A stretch of DNA of 64,000 nt from Rhizobium sophoriradicis (lineage in GTDB: Bacteria; Pseudomonadota; Alphaproteobacteria; Rhizobiales; Rhizobiaceae), in assembly GCF_003939025.1 (NCBI RefSeq), contig NZ_RQIH01000013.1, positions 62,001 through 126,000 of the forward strand, written 5' to 3'. The notes beneath the pieces were generated by a model that was not told the origin of the DNA, did not search any database, and was given only the letters and a program-made list of their open reading frames with translations. How positions within the stretch are numbered: the first letter of the stretch is position 1; every line of letters starts with the position of its first letter. This document shows positions 43,767-53,368 of the stretch, piece after piece. Made by a program: the position numbers and the translations under genes.

Positions 43767-44819
43767 TTGAACGGACAAGAATTGGTTTCTTCTTCACCGC
43801 GCCACCCCCGCACGCCGAGCGACACCAATCACTTCGTCCTGACGTTCGAGAACAATCGGTTCGCCAGCGAGCTCTTCGGTCAATTCGACCAGAACCTCAA
43901 GCTGCTCGAGGAGCGGCTCAACATCGATGCGCGGGCGCGCGGCAATTCCGTCGTCATATCGGGCGATGTCGTGACCACCAACCAGGCACGGCGCACGCTC
44001 GATTATCTCTATGAAAAGCTTCAGAAAGGCGGCAGCGTGGAAAGATCCGACGTCGAGGGCGCAATCCGCATGGCGGTCGCCGCCGACGACCAGCTCAGCC
44101 TGCCGACGATGGAGCGCAAGGCCAAGCTGACGATGGCGCAGGTCTCCACCCGCAAGAAAACGATCATTGCCCGCACGCCGACCCAGGACGCCTATATCAG
44201 GGCACTGGAACGCTCCGAACTGGTCTTCGGCGTCGGCCCGGCCGGTACCGGCAAGACCTATCTCGCCGTCGCCCATGCCGCCCAGCTGCTGGAACGCGGC
44301 GCCGTCGAAAAGATCATCCTGTCGCGTCCGGCCGTCGAGGCCGGCGAGCGCCTCGGCTTCCTGCCGGGCGACATGAAGGAAAAGGTCGATCCCTATCTTC
44401 GTCCGCTCTATGATGCGCTCTACGACATGATCCCGGCCGACAAGGTCGACCGGGCGATCACCGCCGGCGTCATCGAGATCGCGCCGCTCGCCTTCATGCG
44501 CGGTCGCACGCTCGCCAATGCCGCGATCATCCTCGACGAAGCGCAGAACACCACATCGATGCAGATGAAGATGTTCCTGACGCGCCTCGGCGAGAATGCC
44601 CGGATGATCGTCACCGGCGACCCGAGCCAGATCGACCTGCCGCGCGGCGTCAAATCCGGCCTCGTCGAGGCCCTGCAACTGCTGAACGGCGTCGAGGGCA
44701 TCTCGATCGTGCGCTTCAAGGATACCGACGTCGTGCGTCATCCGCTGGTCGGGCGCATCGTCAGAGCCTATGATTCCACCTATGCCGTCGAAGCCGAAGA
44801 CGTCAGCCGGCCCGACTGA
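43767..44819 (+). CDS. phoH: PhoH-family ATPase
   Basis: A 350-residue PhoH-like protein. The nucleotide-binding domain has Walker A FGVGPAGTGKTYLAVAHA and Walker B AAIILDEAQNTT. The N-terminal part (about 20-95) resembles a KH-like RNA-binding module (NFVLTFENNRFASELFGQ region). In alphaproteobacteria phoH-ybeY-corC-lnt is a conserved order linked to rRNA maturation and envelope functions. TTG start. It touches ybeY at the stop (TGATG). Confidence 0.94.
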   Translation: MNGQELVSSSPRHPRTPSDTNHFVLTFENNRFASELFGQFDQNLKLLEERLNIDARARGNSVVISGDVVTTNQARRTLDYLYEKLQKGGSVERSDVEGAIRMAVAADDQLSLPTMERKAKLTMAQVSTRKKTIIARTPTQDAYIRALERSELVFGVGPAGTGKTYLAVAHAAQLLERGAVEKIILSRPAVEAGERLGFLPGDMKEKVDPYLRPLYDALYDMIPADKVDRAITAGVIEIAPLAFMRGRTLANAAIILDEAQNTTSMQMKMFLTRLGENARMIVTGDPSQIDLPRGVKSGLVEALQLLNGVEGISIVRFKDTDVVRHPLVGRIVRAYDSTYAVEAEDVSRPD

Positions 44820-45334
44820 TGGCCGAGCTCGACATCCAGATCAGCATCGAGAACATCGGCTGGCCCGAGGAGGAGACGCTGCTGGCTTTTTGCGGCCACG
44901 TGCTCGGGGCAGCGGCGATCTATCTCCGCGACAGCGAAAAGCAGCCCTTTCCGACGATGCCGCCCGAGGTGTCGCTGGTCTTTACCGACGACGCCTCGAT
45001 CCAGGACATCAACGCCGAATGGCGCGGCAAGGACAAGGCGACCAACGTGCTGTCCTTCCCGGCCTTTCCGGTCAAGCCAGGCAAAATGCCCGGCCCGATG
45101 CTCGGCGACATCATCATCGCCCGGGAGACGGTGGAGCGGGAGGCCCATGAGCTCGAAAAAAGCTTCGACGACCACCTGACCCATCTTCTGGTGCACGGTT
45201 TCTTGCATCTTCTCGGCTACGACCATATGAATAGTACCGAAGCCGAAATTATGGAGGGGCTGGAGACTCGCATTTTGGCGCAGCTCGGCCTATCTGATCC
45301 TTACGAGGGTCAAGACCTTAAAATGGAACCATGA
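44819..45334 (+). CDS. ybeY: Endoribonuclease YbeY
   Basis: A 171-residue zinc RNase for 16S rRNA 3'-end maturation and ribosome quality control. The three His ligands are in LVHGFLHLLGYDHMNSTEAE. PAFPVKPGKMPGPMLGDIIIA matches the strand that supports the active site. Overlaps phoH by one base and corC by four, so strongly coupled. Confidence 0.95.
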   Translation: MAELDIQISIENIGWPEEETLLAFCGHVLGAAAIYLRDSEKQPFPTMPPEVSLVFTDDASIQDINAEWRGKDKATNVLSFPAFPVKPGKMPGPMLGDIIIARETVEREAHELEKSFDDHLTHLLVHGFLHLLGYDHMNSTEAEIMEGLETRILAQLGLSDPYEGQDLKMEP

Positions 45335-46476
45335 GCGACTTTACGACGAAGCCGGCGGCAGACGCCAAGGACTCTGAGCCATCCTCTTCTTCGGACGAGG
45401 CGGGCAGTAGTAGTCGGCCATCCGGCCGATCCCAATCCTTCTGGTCGCGCGCCGCGCGCATACTTCGCCCACAACAAGGTTCACGACTGCGCGAGGATCT
45501 CGCCGACGCGCTGATGACCGACGCGGCCGGCGACGACGCCTTTTCTCCCGACGAGCGGGCGATGCTGCACAATATCCTGCGCTTCCGCGAGGTGCGCGTT
45601 GCCGACGTGATGGTGCCGCGGGCCGACATCGAGGCGGTCGATCAGAACATCACCATCGGCGAGCTGATGATCCTGTTCGAGGAATCCGGCCGTTCGCGCA
45701 TGCCGGTCTATGCCGATACACTCGACGATCCGCGCGGCATGGTGCATATCCGCGACCTGCTCTCCTATGTCGCCAAGCAGGCGCGCAACAAGCGCCGCGG
45801 CCCGACGAAACCTTCGGTCGCGGTGCCGGCGATCGAGGTTGCGCCTGAGAATATCCAGAAGCCGCCGCGTTCGGCCAAGTCGAATTTCGATCTTGCCCGC
45901 GTCGATCTGCAGAAGACGCTGGCCGAGGCCGGCATCATCCGCAAGATCCTGTTCGTACCGCCGTCGATGTTGGCCTCCGATCTGTTGCGCCGCATGCAGG
46001 TGAACCGCACGCAGATGGCCCTCGTCATCGACGAATATGGCGGCACCGACGGTCTCGCCTCGCATGAGGACATCGTCGAAATGGTGGTTGGCGACATCGA
46101 CGACGAACATGATGACGAAGAGGTGATGTTCAAACGCGTCGCCGAAGACGTTTTCATCGCCGACGCCCGGGTCGAACTGGAAGAGATCGCCGAAGCGATC
46201 GGGCCGGATTTCGACATCAGCGAGCAGGTCGACGAGGTCGATACGCTGGGCGGGCTGATCTTCTCGGCACTCGGCCGCATTCCGGTGCGCGGCGAGGTCG
46301 TTCAGGCGCTGCCGAATTTCGAGTTTCACATCCTCGACGCCGATCCGCGCCGCATCAAACGGCTGCGCATCACCCGCAAGCGCCACGCGATCCGCCGCCG
46401 CGCCAAAGAGGCCGGCGACATCACGCCCGGCTCCGAGACCGGCGACGACCGGCCGGCCGAATCGACCGCCAACTAG
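45331..46476 (+). CDS. CorC/HlyC-type CBS domain protein
   Basis: A 381-residue cytoplasmic protein without transmembrane helices. Two CBS domains (about 85-225, VRVADVMVPRADIEAVDQN; MLASDLLRRMQVNRTQMALVIDEYGGTDGL) are followed by a CorC_HlyC domain (about 260-345). E. coli CorC aids Mg/Co efflux. The first 45 residues are low-complexity Ser/Ala/Asp, and the C-terminus is basic then acidic. It is the third gene of phoH-ybeY-corC, before lnt. Confidence 0.9.
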   Translation: MSDFTTKPAADAKDSEPSSSSDEAGSSSRPSGRSQSFWSRAARILRPQQGSRLREDLADALMTDAAGDDAFSPDERAMLHNILRFREVRVADVMVPRADIEAVDQNITIGELMILFEESGRSRMPVYADTLDDPRGMVHIRDLLSYVAKQARNKRRGPTKPSVAVPAIEVAPENIQKPPRSAKSNFDLARVDLQKTLAEAGIIRKILFVPPSMLASDLLRRMQVNRTQMALVIDEYGGTDGLASHEDIVEMVVGDIDDEHDDEEVMFKRVAEDVFIADARVELEEIAEAIGPDFDISEQVDEVDTLGGLIFSALGRIPVRGEVVQALPNFEFHILDADPRRIKRLRITRKRHAIRRRAKEAGDITPGSETGDDRPAESTAN

Positions 46477-46489
46477 TCCCTTGCTTGAA

Positions 46490-46528
46490 CATGTCGTCAG
46501 GAACTGCCGCACAGTTCCTGACGACATG
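46490..46528. repeat. Perfect 17-bp-arm palindrome after the CorC-like gene
   Basis: CATGTCGTCAGGAACTG and its exact complement are separated by CCGCA. It lies 14 bp past the stop codon and directly before the 46531-46638 repeat. No T-run follows. Confidence 0.88.
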
Positions 46529-46530
46529 CA

Positions 46531-46638
46531 TTAAAGCGTGTCGCGATCTTTCAGATTCGCTCCTTGCGCTTTAATTTGGCTCTTTGTTTTTGCGCATGTC
46601 GTTGCCGCAAAACCGCGGCACACTTTTGCGCGACATGC
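46531..46638. repeat. Composite rhizobial intergenic repeat, copy A
   Basis: Two modules: an outer stem TTAAAGCG/CGCTTTAA (46531-46574), then GCTCTTTG...GCATGTCG...CGACATGC (46579-46638) that can pair its ends. The second module recurs in inverse orientation at 54110-54170. Confidence 0.75.
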
Positions 46639-46709
46639 TCTAACAGGACAAAGCGCCGCTTTTTTGAAAGACTGCGGATCGGTTGATTCGCGGCTTGACG
46701 GGAGTGTGC

Positions 46710-48314
46710 ATGGAGCGGCTTGCGGACAGGGTTATCCTCGTCTGGGGGTTCAAACAGTCGTTGCTGGCGATCGGCGCAGGGGCGTTCGCGGTGCTGGCGC
46801 TGCCGCCCTTCGGTTTTTTCACGGCGATGTTTCTCTCCTTCACGCTGCTCGTCTGGCTGATCGACGGGGCAGCGGCTTCGCCTGAAAGCGGCCTGATCGG
46901 CAGGCTGTGGCCAGCCTTTGCGGTCGGCTGGCTGTTCGGCTTCGGCTATTTCGTCGCCGGCCTCTGGTGGCTCGGCCATGCGCTGCTGGTCGATTCGGAG
47001 GAGTTCGCCTGGGCGCTGCCGCTCACCATCCTCGGTCTGCCGGCCTGTCTGGCGATCTTCTACGGGCTGGCTGTTGCGCTGGCCCGCATCTTCTGGTCCG
47101 ACGGCATGGGGCGGATCGCCGCACTTGCGGCTGGCTTCGGGCTGATGGAATGGCTTCGCAGCGTCATCCTTACCGGGTTTCCCTGGAACGCCATCGGCTA
47201 CGGCCTGATGCCGGTTCCGCTGATGATGCAGTCGGCGCACGTGATCGGGGCGATGGGCGTGACTGCCCTTGCCGTCTTCGTCTTTTCCGCGCCCGCCCTT
47301 GTCGGGACCCGGCAGGGCGCACGCACCGGCATTGCGCTTGCCGTCCTGCTGTTTGCCGCCCATCTCGGCTACGGCGCCTACGCTCTCTATCTGGCGCCGC
47401 GGCCGGCGCCGTTGCCCGAGGACAAGCGGCCGGTGGTGCGGCTGGTGCAGCCTGATATCGATCAGGCGGCGAAGATGGACAACGACGCCGATCGCAATGC
47501 GATCTTCGAGACGCATCTGAAGCTTTCGGCCGAGGCGCCCAGAAATGGCGGGCGCAAGCCCAATATCATCGTCTGGCCGGAAACCGCGATCCCCTTCATC
47601 CTGACCGACAACCAGGATGCGCTGACGCGGATCGCCGATACGCTCGACGATGACCAGATCCTGATCGCCGGCGCAGTGCGCGCCGAGGAAATGGGGCCGG
47701 GCACGCCGGTGCGCTACTATAATTCCATCTATGTGATCGACGGCCGCGGTCAGATCATCGCCGCCTCCGACAAGGTGCATCTGGTGCCCTTCGGCGAATA
47801 TCTGCCCTTCGAAGACCTGCTCACCGAATTCGGAATCCAGAACGTCGTCGAGATACCGGGCGGGTTTTCGGCTGCCGCAAGCCGGCACCTGCTGGCGCTG
47901 CCCGGCGGCCTCAATCTTTATCCGCTGATCTGCTACGAGATCATTTTTCCGGGTGAAATGACCGGCGACATAAAAGACGCCAACGCCCTCCTCAACCTCA
48001 CCAATGATGCCTGGTTCGGCATGACCCCTGGCCCCTACCAACATTTCCAGCAGGCGCGGGTGCGGGCGGTCGAGACCGGCCTGCCGCTGATTCGCGATGC
48101 CAATAGCGGTATTTCGGCGCTGGTGAACGCCCATGGAGAAATAATCGCCGGCCTCGATCTTGGAGAAACCGGCTTTATTGATGCAACTGTCGATAGCTTC
48201 GGTGAAGGGTTCGGAACCACATACCCCCACCAGACATACTTCTGGTTGACCGAGGCTCTGCTGATTTTGATTGCGCTGATTTCACGCGGAGGTTTTATTT
48301 TAGGGTTGAATTGA
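46710..48314 (+). CDS. lnt: Apolipoprotein N-acyltransferase
   Basis: A 534-residue enzyme that N-acylates lipoproteins, the last maturation step after LspA. There are about six transmembrane helices in the first 200 residues and one at the C-terminus, around a nitrilase-like domain. The catalytic triad is Glu in IIVWPETAIPF, Lys in SDKVHLVPFGEYLPF, and Cys in PLICYEIIFPG. The ATG at 46710, with GGAG upstream, is preferred to an upstream in-frame start. It follows the repeat-rich spacer after corC, and praR follows 151 bp later. Confidence 0.95.
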   Translation: MERLADRVILVWGFKQSLLAIGAGAFAVLALPPFGFFTAMFLSFTLLVWLIDGAAASPESGLIGRLWPAFAVGWLFGFGYFVAGLWWLGHALLVDSEEFAWALPLTILGLPACLAIFYGLAVALARIFWSDGMGRIAALAAGFGLMEWLRSVILTGFPWNAIGYGLMPVPLMMQSAHVIGAMGVTALAVFVFSAPALVGTRQGARTGIALAVLLFAAHLGYGAYALYLAPRPAPLPEDKRPVVRLVQPDIDQAAKMDNDADRNAIFETHLKLSAEAPRNGGRKPNIIVWPETAIPFILTDNQDALTRIADTLDDDQILIAGAVRAEEMGPGTPVRYYNSIYVIDGRGQIIAASDKVHLVPFGEYLPFEDLLTEFGIQNVVEIPGGFSAAASRHLLALPGGLNLYPLICYEIIFPGEMTGDIKDANALLNLTNDAWFGMTPGPYQHFQQARVRAVETGLPLIRDANSGISALVNAHGEIIAGLDLGETGFIDATVDSFGEGFGTTYPHQTYFWLTEALLILIALISRGGFILGLN

Positions 48315-48465
48315 CCAAAAACCCCTAAAATTGCATAGTGATGACAATCGGCGTTCTTAACGGATGTTGGAAGGTGGGTTCCCACCAACTGCAACGTGGC
48401 GTTTTGGGATGGATCAGGGGCATGCCGGTTAGAAACAGGTTGAAATTCGTAGCTAGGGCACGACC

Positions 48466-48885
48466 ATGATTGAAAACAAAAAGAAGCCAAATCCGATCGA
48501 CATCCATGTTGGCAGCCGCATTCGCCTTCGCCGAACGATGCTGGGCATGAGCCAGGAAAAGCTTGGCGAAAGCCTCGGCATCACCTTCCAGCAGATCCAG
48601 AAATATGAAAAGGGAACCAACCGCGTCGGCGCAAGCCGTCTGCAGAACATCTCGAGCATCTTGAATGTTCCGGTCTCCTTCTTCTTCGAGGATGCGCCCG
48701 GCGAACATTCCGGCGCCATCGGCGGCATGGCCGAAACCTCGAGCTCGAATTATGTCGTCGACTTCCTCTCCTCCTCCGAAGGCCTGCAGCTGAACCGCGC
48801 CTTCGTGAAGATTTCCGATCCCAAGGTTCGCCGCAAGGTCGTGGAACTGGTCAAGGCGCTCGCAGCCGAAGCCGACGCCGACTGA
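48466..48885 (+). CDS. praR: XRE-family transcriptional regulator PraR
   Basis: A 139-residue regulator. An N-terminal HTH_3 domain (about 13-67: GSRIRLRRTMLGMSQEKLGE and ITFQQIQKYEKGTNRVG) is followed by a short C-terminal helix-rich part. In R. leguminosarum the ortholog at this position upstream of metK is named PraR; it represses quorum-sensing and adhesion genes, and acts in biofilm and symbiosis. The assignment rests on sequence type and gene order. A rho-independent terminator follows. Confidence 0.85.
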   Translation: MIENKKKPNPIDIHVGSRIRLRRTMLGMSQEKLGESLGITFQQIQKYEKGTNRVGASRLQNISSILNVPVSFFFEDAPGEHSGAIGGMAETSSSNYVVDFLSSSEGLQLNRAFVKISDPKVRRKVVELVKALAAEADAD

Positions 48886-48910
48886 TCACAGCTCCCTTCG
48901 CAGCATGGAG

Positions 48911-48932
48911 GCGGCCGAAAGGCCGCTTTTTT
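48911..48932 (+). terminator. Rho-independent terminator of praR
   Basis: Stem GCGGCC with a GAAA tetraloop and GGCCGC, then six T and GCG plus five more T. It lies 25 bp past the praR stop. Confidence 0.93.
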
Positions 48933-49061
48933 GCGTTTTTGGGGCAAAATTTGTCACTTTGCCGCAGATATAAAGATATATTTATGTCCTTCTGCGCTTG
49001 TCATCAGCGCACGAACTGAGTACCTACTAGCAGGCTTTTATTCTTTGAGGGGAATCCCGGA
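48933..49061 (+). promoter_or_regulatory. metK leader with small hairpins
   Basis: The AT-rich ATATAAAGATATATTTATG part could hold the promoter. Further on, TGCGCT...AGCGCA (stem about 48991-49009) and the following CTGAGTACCTACTAGCAG can each fold. No known SAM riboswitch class matches what I can see. Confidence 0.35.
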
Positions 49062-50311
<1,250 letters not shown>

Positions 50312-50315
<4 letters not shown>

Positions 50316-51013
50316 CGGATATGGAACGCCGGGGCCGGGCGACCGAAGCCTTTTTCGGTCGCCGTAAGGGCAAGGCCCTGCGCGAACAGCAGGCTGAGAC
50401 GTTAAACAGCCTGCTCCCGGCATTCCTCGTCGACCTCTCGGCGGCTCCTCCGGAGCCGCTGACATCCCTCTTTCCGGTTCCCGTCAAAACATTGCGGCTG
50501 GAAATCGGTTTCGGCGGCGGCGAGCATTTGATGCACCGCGCCTTGGAACGGCCTGCGACCGGCTTCATCGGCGTCGAACCCTTCGTCAATTCCATGCAGA
50601 AGCTGTTGTCGCGCATCGGCGAGACGGGCGCGCGCAACATCCGCGTCTATAACGACGATGCGACGCAGCTGCTCGACTGGCTGCCGGACGCGTCGCTCGA
50701 CCAGATCGATCTGCTCTATCCCGACCCCTGGCCGAAGCGGAAGCACTGGAAACGCCGCTTCGTCTCGAAGACCAATCTCGACCGCTTCCATCGCGTGCTG
50801 AAGCCCGGCGGCCTGTTCTGCTTCGCCTCCGACATCGACACCTATGTGAACTGGACGCTGCTCAAATGCCGCGACCATAGCGGCTTCGACTGGCTCGCCG
50901 ACAATGCAGCCGACTGGCTGACGCCTTACGAGGGTTGGCCGAGTACCCGCTACGAGGCCAAGGCGCGGCGCGAGGGCCGGTCTTCGGCCTATCTGACGTT
51001 TCGGAAAATTTGA
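50312..51013 (+). CDS. trmB: tRNA (guanine-N7-)-methyltransferase
   Basis: A 233-residue class I methyltransferase forming m7G46 in tRNA. The SAM-binding motif is LRLEIGFGGGEHLMHRAL; DLLYPDPWPKRKHWKRRF is the TrmB signature; STRYEAKARREGRSSAYLTF closes it. I chose the ATG overlapping the metK stop; the in-frame open region before it is the out-of-frame shadow of metK. The basic N-terminal tail (RGRATEAFFGRRKGKALRE) is normal for the family. Confidence 0.95.
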
Positions 51014-51360
51014 GTTTCGACGGCAGCTAAAGGGTAATAGTGACGGGCGTGCCCTGCGGCCCCCTCATCCGACCCTTCGGGCCACCTTCTCCCCGCTGGG
51101 GAGAAGAAGGAGAATGCCGCTTCGGCATCTGCCCCATTTGAACGGAGTGCCTTTAACCAGACGGGTTCGTTTTAGGCAGTGTCGGCACAGCTTGCTCCCT
51201 CTTCTCCCCTCGGGGAGAAGGTGGCCCGAAGGGTCGGATGAGGGGGCCACAGGCACGACACCAACGACGATTGGCCTATCTGACGCAGTCTCCGCAGCGA
51301 AATCGAATACGCGATAGTGCGCTGCAAGAGCAGAACAACGCGTCAGGCACTATCTGACGG
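51014..51360. repeat. Large inverted-repeat element downstream of trmB
   Basis: Two arms of about 62 bp, at 51049-51111 and 51192-51256, are near-identical inverted copies containing CCTCATCCGACCCTTCGGGC. The segment between them has its own hairpin (51114-51128). The rest of this spacer shows no gene. Confidence 0.85.
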
Positions 51361-51618
51361 TCAGTGCAGGCTTACCGTCTTCAGTTCGTCCTCGGCAGCC
51401 TTGAAGAAGGTGCTGGAGCGGTTGTCTGTCAACAGGATCGGCGTGCCGTCGGCGCCGAAGAGCGCCCAGAGATCGACGTTCGGATCGATATCCGGCGCCT
51501 CGGGGAAACACTTGGCGACCTCTTCGGTGCGCATTTTTCTGATATAGGCGACCTCGCCGTTGCCGATGTGGGCAAGCTCGGATTTGGTCAAGTGAGACGT
51601 GGCTTCTTTCATCAACAT
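51361..51618 (-). CDS. DUF1150-family protein
   Basis: An 85-residue protein of the DUF1150 group, common next to hsp20 in rhizobia. It is soluble and acidic, with HIGNGEVAYIRKMRTEEVAK and LWALFGADGTPILLTDNR as the recognisable parts. GGAGG sits 7 bp before the ATG at 51618. It follows hsp20 after 47 bp on the same strand, so it probably shares its heat-shock promoter. Function unknown. Confidence 0.85.
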   Translation of the reverse strand: MLMKEATSHLTKSELAHIGNGEVAYIRKMRTEEVAKCFPEAPDIDPNVDLWALFGADGTPILLTDNRSSTFFKAAEDELKTVSLH

Positions 51619-51665
51619 TCCTGTTCCTCCGGAAGAAGGGACCAACGGTTCGACAAACCGTTGTG

Positions 51666-52091
51666 CTACTGTGAAACCGAAATGTTAATTTTCTTGACCA
51701 TGCGCGCGGGTTCCGGCCGAATTAGATCGACGGAGAGCAGGCCGTTCTTCAGGCCGGCGCCGAGCACCTGCATGCCGTCGGCAAGAACGAAGGTGCGCTG
51801 GAACTGGCGGGCGGCGATGCCGCGATAGAGAAAGTCCCGCTCGCCATGTTCCACCTGGCGGCCGCGGATGACAAGCTGGTTCTCTTCGGTAGAAACGTCG
51901 AGTTCCTCCTCGCTGAAGCCGGCAACCGCAAGGGTGATGCGCAGACGTTCCGGCGCGCCGCTGTCAGCGGCGATGCGTTCGATATTGTAGGGCGGATATC
52001 CGTCGCTCGCCTTGGAAATGCGCTCCAGCGTCTTTTCCATGGCATCGAAGCCCAGAAGCAGCGGGCTGGCGAAAGGGGTAATGCGGCTCAT
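51666..52091 (-). CDS. Small heat-shock protein of the Hsp20/IbpA type
   Basis: A 141-residue alpha-crystallin-type chaperone that holds unfolding proteins. The alpha-crystallin domain (about 38-130) has LRITLAVAGFSEEELDVSTEENQL, then RGIAARQFQRTFVLADGMQV and ends GLLSVDLIRPEP. The N-terminal MSRITPFASPLLLGFDAMEKTLERIS is typical of rhizobial IbpA class. It has a strong sigma-32-like promoter about 70 bp upstream, and a leader of about 58 nt that could fold. Confidence 0.95.
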   Translation of the reverse strand: MSRITPFASPLLLGFDAMEKTLERISKASDGYPPYNIERIAADSGAPERLRITLAVAGFSEEELDVSTEENQLVIRGRQVEHGERDFLYRGIAARQFQRTFVLADGMQVLGAGLKNGLLSVDLIRPEPARMVKKINISVSQ

Positions 52092-52158
52092 CTCTTTTCA
52101 AGTCCTTGATGCAAGCGACCATCCCGGACCTCAAGCGCAGCATCCGGATGCCGCTAAT

Positions 52159-52185
52159 ATGGGGACAGGACCCCGGCGCTGCAAG
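52159..52185 (-). promoter_or_regulatory. Sigma-32-type heat-shock promoter of hsp20
   Basis: On the reverse strand CTTGCA, 15 bp, then CCCCATAT. This is close to the E. coli sigma-32 consensus (CTTGAA, 13-17 bp, CCCCATnT). The distance to the start predicts a leader of about 58 nt. Confidence 0.72.
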
Positions 52186-52384
52186 GCACAGGCGGTCCAT
52201 CGGCGACGCCTCCCGAATTTAAGTCGTCTCAAGCCTAAGATGACCGGCACCGGTCTCCTTGCTTGACAAAGCGGCTATCGCCTCGCATCAAAACATGCCC
52301 GTGGCGACATGTGCTGATTTGTGACGGGAAATGAAGAAGTGGTGCATGCCGCAGCAACGGGCATGGCAAGGACGGGACGATCGC

Positions 52385-53329
52385 ATGGCAAGCGCAAGAA
52401 AAATCATCATCGACACGGATCCCGGCCAGGACGACGCGGCCGCCATCATGCTGGCCTTCGGCAGCCCCGACGAGCTGGAGGTGCTGGGGATCACCACCGT
52501 CGCCGGCAATGTGCCGCTAACCCTCACCAGCCGCAATGCGCGCATCGTCTGCGAGCTCTGCGGCCGGCCGGAGACGAAGGTTTTCGCCGGCGCCGATGCG
52601 CCGATCGCCCGCAAGCTGGTGACGGCGGAGCACGTGCACGGCAAGACCGGCCTCGACGGTCCCGAGCTCGCAGAGCCGACGATGGCGCTGCAGCCGGCCC
52701 ATTCCGTCGACTTCATCATCGAGACGCTGCGCCGCGAGCCGGAAGGAACCGTGACGCTCTGCACGCTCGGGCCGCTCACCAATATCGGCATGGCCTTTCA
52801 GAAGGCGCCCGATATCATCCCGCGCATTCGCGAATTGGTGATGATGGGCGGCGGCTTCTTCGAGGGCGGCAACATCACGCCCGCGGCCGAGTTCAACATC
52901 TATGTCGATCCGGAAGCCGCCGACATCGTCTTCCGCTCCGGTATTTCGATCGTGATGATGCCGCTTGACGTGACGCACCAGTTGCTGACCCGCAAGGACC
53001 GGGTAAAGCGCATGGCCGAGATCGGCACGGCGCCGGCAAAGGCGATGGTCGAGATGCTGGAATTCTTCGAGCGCTTCGATATCGAGAAATACGGCTCCGA
53101 CGGGGGGCCGCTGCACGACCCCACGGTTATCGCCTACCTCCTGAAGCCGGAGCTTTTCCAGGGCCGGGACTGCAATGTCGAAATCGAGGTGCAGTCCGAG
53201 CTTACCGTCGGCATGACCGTGGTCGACTGGTGGCATGTGACGGAGCGCAAGCGCAATGCGAAGGTGATGCGCCATGTCGATGCGGACGGCTTCTTCGATC
53301 TGCTGATCGAACGCTTCGCCCGCATCTGA
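52385..53329 (+). CDS. Nucleoside hydrolase (inosine-uridine preferring type)
   Basis: A 314-residue nucleoside hydrolase. The aspartate cluster KIIIDTDPGQDDAAAIMLAF near the N-terminus binds Ca2+ and ribose. Later GPLTNIGMAFQKAPDII, MMGGGFFEGGNITPAAEFNIYVDPEAA and HDPTVIAYLL complete the active-site set. It cleaves nucleosides to base and ribose; substrate is uncertain. Start ATG 52385 gives MASARKIIIDTDPG, the family beginning. The enzyme would give ribose to ribokinase, but the two genes are far apart. Confidence 0.93.
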   Translation: MASARKIIIDTDPGQDDAAAIMLAFGSPDELEVLGITTVAGNVPLTLTSRNARIVCELCGRPETKVFAGADAPIARKLVTAEHVHGKTGLDGPELAEPTMALQPAHSVDFIIETLRREPEGTVTLCTLGPLTNIGMAFQKAPDIIPRIRELVMMGGGFFEGGNITPAAEFNIYVDPEAADIVFRSGISIVMMPLDVTHQLLTRKDRVKRMAEIGTAPAKAMVEMLEFFERFDIEKYGSDGGPLHDPTVIAYLLKPELFQGRDCNVEIEVQSELTVGMTVVDWWHVTERKRNAKVMRHVDADGFFDLLIERFARI

Positions 53330-53335
53330 TTTTGT

Positions 53336-53363
53336 CTTCCTTCTCCAACAAAAGAGAAGGAAG
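53336..53363. terminator. Hairpin between convergent nucleoside hydrolase and grpE
   Basis: A 10-bp stem CTTCCTTCTC/GAGAAGGAAG with an 8-base loop lies between the two stops. It has weak T/A tracts, so it is a possible bidirectional terminator. Confidence 0.5.
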
Positions 53364-53368
53364 CGATC

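Noticed and set aside
48933..49061. SAM-II riboswitch before metK
   Set aside because: The compact SAM-II pseudoknot pattern cannot be recognised; only two separate small hairpins are visible.
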